NCBI GenBank assembly: GCA_041563315.1
Contig: JBFFNE010000059.1
Span: forward strand, 1-18,577
From: JBFEYJ01 sp041563315
GTDB lineage: Bacteria > Pseudomonadota > Gammaproteobacteria > Thiohalomonadales > Thiohalomonadaceae
Reading direction: 5' to 3'
DNA: 18,577 bases
Below are positions 13,788 to 18,577 of this stretch, piece by piece. Both the position numbers and the translations under genes were made by a program. Below the pieces are notes generated by a model, which did no database searches, was not told the DNA's origin, and worked only from the letters and a program-made list of their open reading frames with translations. Every line of letters begins with the position of its first letter. Position 1 is the stretch's first letter.

Positions 13788-14412
13788 ATGATTTCACCGC
13801 CGATCAACATCGCTGTCAGCGTATCGGCACGAATGGAACGATGGCTTCGGTGCACAAGGCTGGAAACTTGACTATAGCCTGGACGATCCCTGCGTCATTG
13901 CCGCCACGGCCGGGACCGGCGCCAGCATAGCCACCTCGGTGCTGGTTCACGATATCCTCGATCACTCCCTGTGTGGACTCCCGTTAAGCGGCCACCGTAA
14001 TGAAGCCATTGCCCTGGTGCAGCTTGCCGGACGTACCGGCTCCAGTCCGACACCGGATTTCGCCCGCATGGTCGATGAGGATCTGATGCACGGGCGCGTG
14101 AACGGTGAACCGCTGCGGGAATTTCTATCAGAGAAGTTGTGCGCCATGGTGCCGGCCCGGGAGGAGGATGGCTGCCGACTCATTGCACTGCTGCGGCAAA
14201 TGCTGGGGCTGGAGATGCTGCGGGAGCAGCTGGCTGCGCGATTCCACGAACTGGGCGAAGCCGGGGCGCCATCGGTCCGGCAACAGTGGCGCAAGCTGGG
14301 GCTGGACTACCGGCACCGGGCGGCCATGGGGATGGCACGGCAGGCCATCATTGAGCAAGCTGACCGGGAACGGCGCAAGAGTTCGGAAGAGTGGGCCTGC
14401 GAATACTTTTAA
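13788..14412 (+). pseudogene. Unrecognised gene interrupted by a single +1 frameshift
   Basis: A strong AAGGAGAGGGAA precedes the ATG at 13788, but that frame (MISPPINIAVSVSAR...) stops at 13871. The next frame is open from 13792 to 14412 and reads HEWNDGFGAQGWKLDYSL, then SVLVHDILDHSLCGLPLSGH and a helical C-terminus ending EEWACEYF. Joining the two frames gives about 207 residues, so one base appears lost or gained between 13792 and 13868. It may be a real mutation or a sequencing/assembly error. If unbroken, the gene is the second member of the putative TetR-controlled pair. HDxxDH could bind metal, but no family is recognised. An internal GTG at 13939 could give a shorter product. Confidence 0.7.
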
Positions 14413-14462
14413 GTGGGCAATCACTCCTGCACCCTGCAGCTGACCGCGCCGCGCCCCCAGTG

Positions 14463-14490
14463 CTATCGCGCTCCCGTCGTCCGGCGATAG
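14463..14490. repeat. Hairpin between convergent genes
   Basis: CTATCGC and GCGATAG face each other across 14 bases in the 112-base gap between the frameshifted gene and the rhodanese gene. No T-run follows on either strand, so termination is uncertain; it may serve as a shared 3'-end structure. Confidence 0.35.
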
Positions 14491-14524
14491 GCGGGCATGA
14501 GACCTTGCCTGCGACCACTCACAA

Positions 14525-14953
14525 TCAGCACTGCTCCCAGGGCAGCCCCTCAAAGCGCCAGCCACCGGTGCTGCTGCGGTGGTGCTCGTCATCGAGCTCG
14601 CCTTCGAAACCGTCGGCAATGTTGAACACATCGCGGAAGCCTTTTTCGGTCAGGGCACGCCCCGCCTCGAGCGAACGCTTGCCGCTGCGGCAGATGAGCA
14701 GGATAGGTGCACACCCCTCCGTGTTGCCACAAATGACCCCGCCGAGCATCAACTCACGTACCTGGCGTACAAAGTGAGGATTCACTTCCCAATCGGGCTC
14801 GTCGATCCAGGGGATGTGCACTGCCCCCTTGGGGTGCCCAACGAACAGGAACTCCATGTTGGATCGTACATCTATCAGCATCGCCCGTGGGTCATCCTGT
14901 ATCAGCTGCCAAGCCTGGCGGGGTTCGAGGGTCTTTACCTGAAATTCTGCCAT
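14525..14953 (-). CDS. Single-domain rhodanese-like sulfurtransferase
   Basis: The 142-residue protein has the rhodanese fold signature LIDVRSNMEFLFVGHPKGAVHIPW and an active-site loop with catalytic Cys88 (LLICRSGKRSLEAG), followed by LTEKGFRDVFNIADGFEGELD. The six-residue loop CRSGKR is that of true sulfurtransferases rather than the longer phosphatase (Cdc25) type. Two more cysteines, in GGVICGNTEGC, sit just before the loop. There is no signal peptide, so it acts in the cytoplasm. The ATG at 14953 has GGAGG 8 bases upstream; longer upstream frames lack this. It follows the NfeD gene by 34 bases and likely belongs to its operon. Sulfur donor and acceptor are unknown; TusA is a plausible partner by function only. 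Confidence 0.92.
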   Translation of the reverse strand: MAEFQVKTLEPRQAWQLIQDDPRAMLIDVRSNMEFLFVGHPKGAVHIPWIDEPDWEVNPHFVRQVRELMLGGVICGNTEGCAPILLICRSGKRSLEAGRALTEKGFRDVFNIADGFEGELDDEHHRSSTGGWRFEGLPWEQC

Positions 14954-14987
14954 TGCACTGTCCTCCACTGTTATTGGTTTAATTTTT

Positions 14988-15452
14988 TTATTCAGGGGGC
15001 GGGAAGCCGATCGTCTCCACCCTGAGCTGCACACCATTGACGCCGATCACCTTCACACGACTGCCTGCACTACAGTCATCGCCGAGTACCTTCCAGGAGG
15101 TGTCATCGACGCGTATCTTCCCCTGGCCATTAACGATCGGTTCAGCCAACGTGAAGATGCGGCCGATGTACTGTTCCCCGCGGCGGTTAAGCGCGGGCTG
15201 GTCGGTAGCTACCGGATGTTTGCGAAAGTACTGCCGCCAGATGAGGATAGAGGCGACCGAGATCGCGGCGAAGATGACGATCTGGTACTCCCAGCCCATC
15301 CCCGGCGCCAGCAGCAGCAGGGCACCGACCACCGCGGCGGCGATCCCCAGCCAGAGGAAGAAGGTGCCAGGGGCGAACACCTCCAGTACCACCAGGACGA
15401 TGGCGAGGATCCACCAGCTCCAGTGATCGACGTGCTGGAACAGCCCGGCCAT
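14988..15452 (-). CDS. NfeD-family membrane protein (short form, YbbK-like)
   Basis: The 154-residue protein has hydrophobic helices at about 10-30, 32-50 and 56-73 (WWILAIVLVVLEVF, FFLWLGIAAAVVGALLLL, IVIFAAISVASILIW). A C-terminal OB-fold domain follows (GRIFTLAEPIVNGQGKIRVDDTSWKVLGDDCSAGSRVKVIGVNGVQLRVE). This is the short NfeD form without the N-terminal ClpP-like protease domain. NfeD proteins work with stomatin-type SPFH proteins, and here its ATG overlaps the stop codon of the SPFH gene by one base. That arrangement is the classic nfeD-stomatin pair and implies membrane co-assembly. Confidence 0.93.
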   Translation of the reverse strand: MAGLFQHVDHWSWWILAIVLVVLEVFAPGTFFLWLGIAAAVVGALLLLAPGMGWEYQIVIFAAISVASILIWRQYFRKHPVATDQPALNRRGEQYIGRIFTLAEPIVNGQGKIRVDDTSWKVLGDDCSAGSRVKVIGVNGVQLRVETIGFPPPE

Positions 15453-16384
15453 CAGCCCTTCTCTCCGGCACGCTCACCCATGGCGTTCTTCGCCAGTTCG
15501 GCGATACCGCCGATGGCGCCGATCACGCCTGAGGCCTCGAGCGGCATGAACACCAGCTTGCCGTTGTTGGAGGTGGCGATGCTCTGCAGAGCCTCGACGT
15601 ACTTGGTGGCAACGAAGTAGTTCACCGCATTGATGTCACCGCGCTCAATGGCCTGGGAGACCATCATCGTGGCCTTGGCCTCGGCCTCGGCCTGACGCTC
15701 GCGCGCCTCAGCCTCGCGGAACGCGGCCTCCTTGTCGCCCTCGGCCTTGAGGATCGCCGACTGCTTCTCCCCCTCGGCCTTGAGTATGGCCGACTGGCGC
15801 TCGCCCTCGGCCTCGAGAATGGCGGCGCGCTTGAGGCGCTCGGCTTTCATCTGCCGGGCCATGGCATCGACCAGGTCGTTCGGCGGAGAGATGTCCTTGA
15901 TCTCAATGCGGGTGACCTTCACACCCCACGGGGTGGTGGCGTCGTCGACCACACCGAGCAGGCGGGCGTTAATGTCGTCGCGGCGCGAGAGCAGCTCGTC
16001 CAGATCCATGCCGCCCATCACCGTCCGTATATTGGTCATAGTGAGGTTGAGGATGGCGTAGTCGAGTCCGCTGACCTCGTAGGCCGCCTTGGCCGCATCT
16101 ATGATCTGGTAGAACACCACCCCGTCGACGGTGACCATGGCGTTGTCCTTGGTGATCACCTCCTGCGAGGGGACATCCAGCACCTGCTCCATCATGTTGA
16201 TCCTGTGACCGACCCGGTCGATCATCGGGATGATGAAGTTGAGGCCCGGGCTCAGGATAGTGGTGTAGCGGCCGAAACGCTCGACGGTATACTCCCGACC
16301 CTGTGGTACCGATTTGACACCGAGAAACACCAGCACCACGGCCAGCACCAGCAAAAATATGACAAACGAGGCAAAGCCTTCCAT
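15452..16384 (-). CDS. SPFH/band 7 (stomatin-like, QmcA-type) membrane protein
   Basis: The 310-residue protein has one N-terminal membrane anchor (FVIFLLVLAVVLVFLGV) and then the band 7 domain: VPQGREYTVERFGRYTTILSPGLNFIIPMIDRV, VITKDNAMVTVDGVVFYQI, and GVKVTRIEIKDISPP. Residues 185-245 are a charged Ala/Glu-rich coiled coil built on a repeated SAILKAEGE(K)Q unit. Such proteins form large oligomeric rings on the cytoplasmic membrane that organise membrane domains and modulate proteolysis. GGAGG lies 9 bases before the ATG. It is the first gene of an SPFH-NfeD-rhodanese operon; the rhodanese as third member is less usual. Confidence 0.94.
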   Translation of the reverse strand: MEGFASFVIFLLVLAVVLVFLGVKSVPQGREYTVERFGRYTTILSPGLNFIIPMIDRVGHRINMMEQVLDVPSQEVITKDNAMVTVDGVVFYQIIDAAKAAYEVSGLDYAILNLTMTNIRTVMGGMDLDELLSRRDDINARLLGVVDDATTPWGVKVTRIEIKDISPPNDLVDAMARQMKAERLKRAAILEAEGERQSAILKAEGEKQSAILKAEGDKEAAFREAEARERQAEAEAKATMMVSQAIERGDINAVNYFVATKYVEALQSIATSNNGKLVFMPLEASGVIGAIGGIAELAKNAMGERAGEKG

Positions 16385-16413
16385 CCTTGTCTTCCTCCGT
16401 TGTTATTACCGAT

Positions 16414-16505
16414 TCACCACAGAGGTCCATCAACCGTAGGAGCCCACTCCGTGGGCGAACATTTCGCCGAGGGGACTCGGCTCCTACAGGGGATAACTGT
16501 GGTGA
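16414..16505. repeat. Inverted pair of REP units inside a larger inverted repeat
   Basis: Two units of the form GTAGGAG-palindrome-CGAA face each other. The left has CCCAC/GTGGG (16443-16455); the right, read on the minus strand, has CCGAG/CTCGG. Their heads give a 9-bp inverted repeat, GTAGGAGCC (16436-16444) with GGCTCCTAC (16479-16487). Outside this is another 9-bp inverted repeat, TCACCACAG (16414-16422) with CTGTGGTGA (16497-16505). The head matches Pseudomonas-type REP elements mobilised by RAYT (TnpA-REP) transposases; none is in the window. Confidence 0.75.
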
Positions 16506-16576
16506 GTGTTTTTATTGAAAGCCCAAGCATACACCAGCCATGCCGCCAAGGGGCATTTCGCGCTACAATCGCCACC

Positions 16577-17347
16577 ATGAGTTCAGACTACATTAAACCA
16601 CCTAAACTGCTGATGCGGCCCATCGGCCGCGCTATTGCCGATTTCGACATGATCAGAGAGGGGGATCGAGTGCTGCTCGGGTTATCCGGCGGCAAGGATT
16701 CGCTCTCCCTGCTGCATGTGTTGCGCCATCTGCAGCGTCATGCACCGATCAACTTCGAAGTGGGCGCTATCACCATCGATCCAATGATTCCCGGCTTTGA
16801 CCCCTCACCGCTCAAGCTCTACCTACAAGAGTTGGGCGTGCCCTACATCTACGATGCCGAGCCGATCGCCGATGAGGCGATGAAGTTCCAGGAGGACCCG
16901 TCATTCTCCTTCTGCGCCTTCTGTTCGCGGCTCAAGCGCGGCTCGATCTACAGCCAGGCGCGCGAGCACGGCTACAACGTCATCGCCCTGGCGCAGCACC
17001 TGGACGACCTGGCCGAGAGCTTCCTGATGTCGGCCTTCCACCGCGGCCAACTCGGTACGATGAAGGCCCACTACGTGAATGACGCCGGCGATCTGCGCAT
17101 CATCCGCCCGCTGGTCTATGTACGCGAGCGCCAGACTACCGCCTTTGCCGAGAGCGCCCAACTGCCGGTCATACCGGACAACTGCCCGGCCTGCTTCAGC
17201 AAGCCCACCGAACGGCAGCACTTCAAGCAGCTGCTAGCAGAAGAGGAGGGGCGCTATAAGCATCTGTTCCGCAACCTGCTGCACACCCTCAAGCCGCTGA
17301 TGGCCGATGATAACCGTGGGCGCGGCGACAACCCGCTGGAGCTCTGA
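16577..17347 (+). CDS. ttcA: TtcA-family tRNA 2-thiocytidine synthetase-like PP-loop protein
   Basis: TtcA adenylates C32 of certain tRNAs with ATP and thiolates it through a [4Fe-4S] cluster. The 256-residue protein has the PP-loop SGGKDS (37-42), preceded by GRAIADFDMIREGDRVLLG as in E. coli TtcA. It has CAFCSRLKRG (C113, C116), ALAQHLDDLAES, IIRPLVYVRE, and VIPDNCPACFSKP (C203, C206), which supplies the third cluster ligand. It lacks the roughly 50-residue C-terminal extension of the E. coli enzyme, and the GHHRDD motif reads AQHLDD, so it may be a sister clade with a different RNA target. The ATG at 16577 is chosen because homology begins there; no clear Shine-Dalgarno precedes it. Its TGA overlaps the ATG of the next gene. 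Confidence 0.83.
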   Translation: MSSDYIKPPKLLMRPIGRAIADFDMIREGDRVLLGLSGGKDSLSLLHVLRHLQRHAPINFEVGAITIDPMIPGFDPSPLKLYLQELGVPYIYDAEPIADEAMKFQEDPSFSFCAFCSRLKRGSIYSQAREHGYNVIALAQHLDDLAESFLMSAFHRGQLGTMKAHYVNDAGDLRIIRPLVYVRERQTTAFAESAQLPVIPDNCPACFSKPTERQHFKQLLAEEEGRYKHLFRNLLHTLKPLMADDNRGRGDNPLEL

Positions 17348-18222
17348 TGCTCACCCTGCTGCGCGGGCTCACCGCGCTGCTTGCCCTTGTCCCGCTGCCA
17401 CTACTGCATGCGCTGGGGGCAGTCTTCGGCAGCCTGTTCGCCCTCTTTCCCAACCGCCACCGGCGCATCACCCTGCGCAACCTAGCGCTCTGTTTCCCCG
17501 AGATGTCCGAGCGGGAGCGCGCCCGCCTGCTGGTGCAGAGTCTGCGCGAGACGGCAAAGGCGGTGCTCGAGACGATGACCATGTGGCAGGCAGGCAAAGG
17601 CCGCGTGCAGAGGCTGAGCCGCGAGGTGCGGGGCGAGTCATTGTTGCGCGAGGCGATCGGGCAGGGAAAAGGGGTCATCATCGCCTCTCCGCACCTGGGC
17701 AGTTGGGAGCTCATTGGCCAATACCTGCAGTTGCAGCACCCGCTCACCTGCATGTACAAGCCGGCCAGGAGTGCCGCGGTGGACAGCGTCATGTTCGAAG
17801 GGCGCGGCCACCTGGGGATGCAGCTGGCCCCCACCGATGCGTCGGGAATCCGGATCCTGCTTGGCGCACTCAAACACGGGGAACTTGTCGGTATCCTGCC
17901 GGACCAGGACCCGCGCGACGGTGCCGGGGTCTTTGCCCCCTTCTTTGGCATCGCCACCAACACCATGACCCTGCTATCCAAACTCGCTGCGCGTAGTGGC
18001 GCCCGGGTGCTGGTGGCCTACGCCGAACGTCTCTCCTGGGGCCGCGGCTATCGCATCCACTTCCTGCCGGTCGATGCGGCAGTCAGCAGCAAGGATGAAC
18101 AGGGCGCGGCCACCGCCCTCAACCAGGCCGTCGAGGCCGCCATCCGCCAGTGCCCGGCGCAATACGCCTGGAGCTACAAACGCTTTCGCAGCCGGCCGGC
18201 AGGCGAGCCTTCGCTCTATTAG
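17347..18222 (+). CDS. LpxL/HtrB-type lysophospholipid (lipid A) acyltransferase
   Basis: The 291-residue inner-membrane protein has an N-terminal hydrophobic anchor (LTALLALVPLPLLHALGAVFG). The family motif RHRRITLRNLALCFPEMSERE follows, then the catalytic HX4E motif in SPHLGSWE (H116, E121). Next come GELVGILPDQDPRDGAGVFAPFFG, the substrate-pocket region, and the C-terminal CPAQYAWSYKRFRSRPAGEP. Such enzymes transfer acyl chains to lipid A precursors on the cytoplasmic face; whether this is LpxL, LpxM or LpxP cannot be decided from the motifs. Its start overlaps the ttcA-like stop by one base, indicating coupled translation with a functionally unrelated gene. Confidence 0.92.
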   Translation: MLTLLRGLTALLALVPLPLLHALGAVFGSLFALFPNRHRRITLRNLALCFPEMSERERARLLVQSLRETAKAVLETMTMWQAGKGRVQRLSREVRGESLLREAIGQGKGVIIASPHLGSWELIGQYLQLQHPLTCMYKPARSAAVDSVMFEGRGHLGMQLAPTDASGIRILLGALKHGELVGILPDQDPRDGAGVFAPFFGIATNTMTLLSKLAARSGARVLVAYAERLSWGRGYRIHFLPVDAAVSSKDEQGAATALNQAVEAAIRQCPAQYAWSYKRFRSRPAGEPSLY

Positions 18223-18232
18223 AGTTCGATAT

Positions 18233-18302
18233 GTAGGAGCGGCGTCTCGCCGCGAGAAAATGGAGATGCGTAACGTAACTCGCGGCGAGACGCCGCTCCT
18301 AC
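18233..18302. repeat. Inverted pair of REP units (24-bp perfect arms)
   Basis: Arms 18233-18256 and 18279-18302 are perfect reverse complements over 24 bases with a 22-base loop. Each arm is itself a REP unit: head GTAGGAG, palindrome around TCT (GCGGCG and CGCCGC), tail CGAG. It begins 11 bases after the acyltransferase stop codon, so the mRNA would form a very stable 3' hairpin that could protect or terminate the message from both convergent genes. Confidence 0.85.
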
Positions 18303-18452
18303 GGAAGTGATGGGAATTCTCGTAACGCCCACAGGACTCAGAGCGTCCCGCTATTCATTCCCTCGCGGAGCATTAGAACGATAATCTCTCAACGCACGGA
18401 CCGGCTTACTGAATCGTCCCGAGCCATGACGCGCTTCTTTCAACTTTCAACT

Positions 18453-18577
18453 TTAATCCGGCCTTGGCCTTGGCCCCGACCCCGGCTTGCCCTTCATGGT
18501 GTAAGGTGGCGGGGCGCCGTTGGGGAAGGTCTGGAAGATGCGCAGCGACCACATGTACTGCGCGGGATGTTCGCGAA
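18453..18577 (-). CDS. Second LpxL-type acyltransferase, C-terminal end only
   Basis: Forty codons before a TAA at 18453-18455 run off the window edge. They read REHPAQYMWSLRIFQTFPNG and continue to PPYTMKGKPGSGPRPRPD. The HPAQYMWSLRIF block matches the end of LpxL/HtrB acyltransferases and aligns with CPAQYAWSYKRF of the gene at 17347-18222, so it is a paralogue facing it tail to tail. The Pro/Arg tail comes from a GGCCTT repeat in the DNA. The catalytic region lies outside the window. Confidence 0.75.
   Translation of the reverse strand, partial: REHPAQYMWSLRIFQTFPNGAPPPYTMKGKPGSGPRPRPD

Noticed and set aside
16205..16576. N-terminal extension of the ttcA-like frame
   Set aside because: The frame is open upstream to 16205, but it would overlap the SPFH gene and the REP pair, and TtcA homology begins at 16577.
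17307..17996. 229-codon plus-strand frame overlapping the acyltransferase
   Set aside because: It is a frame shadow rich in Ala/Pro/Arg with no motifs, while the overlapping frame encodes complete LpxL motifs.

Overview
The window looks like chromosomal DNA from a free-living gammaproteobacterium, moderately GC-rich and densely coded. Three things support this: two LpxL/HtrB-type lipid A acyltransferases, EgtB/TtcA/TusA/MetH homologues of proteobacterial type, and Pseudomonas-like REP elements (GTAGGAG head, palindrome, CGA tail). The species cannot be named from the sequence alone. A recurring theme is sulfur and thiol chemistry: methionine synthase, ergothioneine synthesis, TusA, a rhodanese and a TtcA-type tRNA thiolase. 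That suggests, but does not prove, a sulfur-metabolising lineage.

Layout. 1-1679 (minus) is the 5' two-fifths or so of cobalamin-dependent methionine synthase (metH), cut by the window edge. A 423-bp spacer follows. 2103-4508 (plus) encodes an 801-residue membrane protein whose M48-peptidase-like domain has lost its zinc-protease motif. 4572-4641 is a candidate structured 5' leader ahead of a lipoprotein gene (4658-5446) and an outer-membrane beta-barrel gene (5456-6004), which appear to form an operon. On the minus strand, 11780 down to 6151 holds a solute-binding protein, an ArgD-like aminotransferase, a transglutaminase-like protein, then egtB and egtD (ergothioneine). A strong intrinsic terminator sits just upstream of the argD-like ribosome binding site, where it would act as an attenuator. 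Two terminator-like hairpins separate the transglutaminase gene from egtBD.

11994-12224 (plus) is a small orphan protein. 12265-13167 (minus) is tusA followed by a TetR-family regulator. A near-perfect 22-bp palindrome at 13243-13264 lies between tusA and a divergent pair of unrecognised genes: 13322-13762, and 13788-14412, which is interrupted by one frameshift. This tusA/tetR/two-unknown-gene locus, with its likely shared operator, is the best candidate for an undescribed system here.

14525-16384 (minus) is an SPFH (stomatin-like)/NfeD/rhodanese operon. 16577-18222 (plus) is a TtcA-family gene translationally coupled to an LpxL-type acyltransferase. 18453-18577 (minus) is the C-terminus of a second acyltransferase of the same family, facing it tail to tail. 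Two inverted pairs of REP units flank the ttcA-acyltransferase pair. I found no tRNA, rRNA, CRISPR array or insertion sequence.
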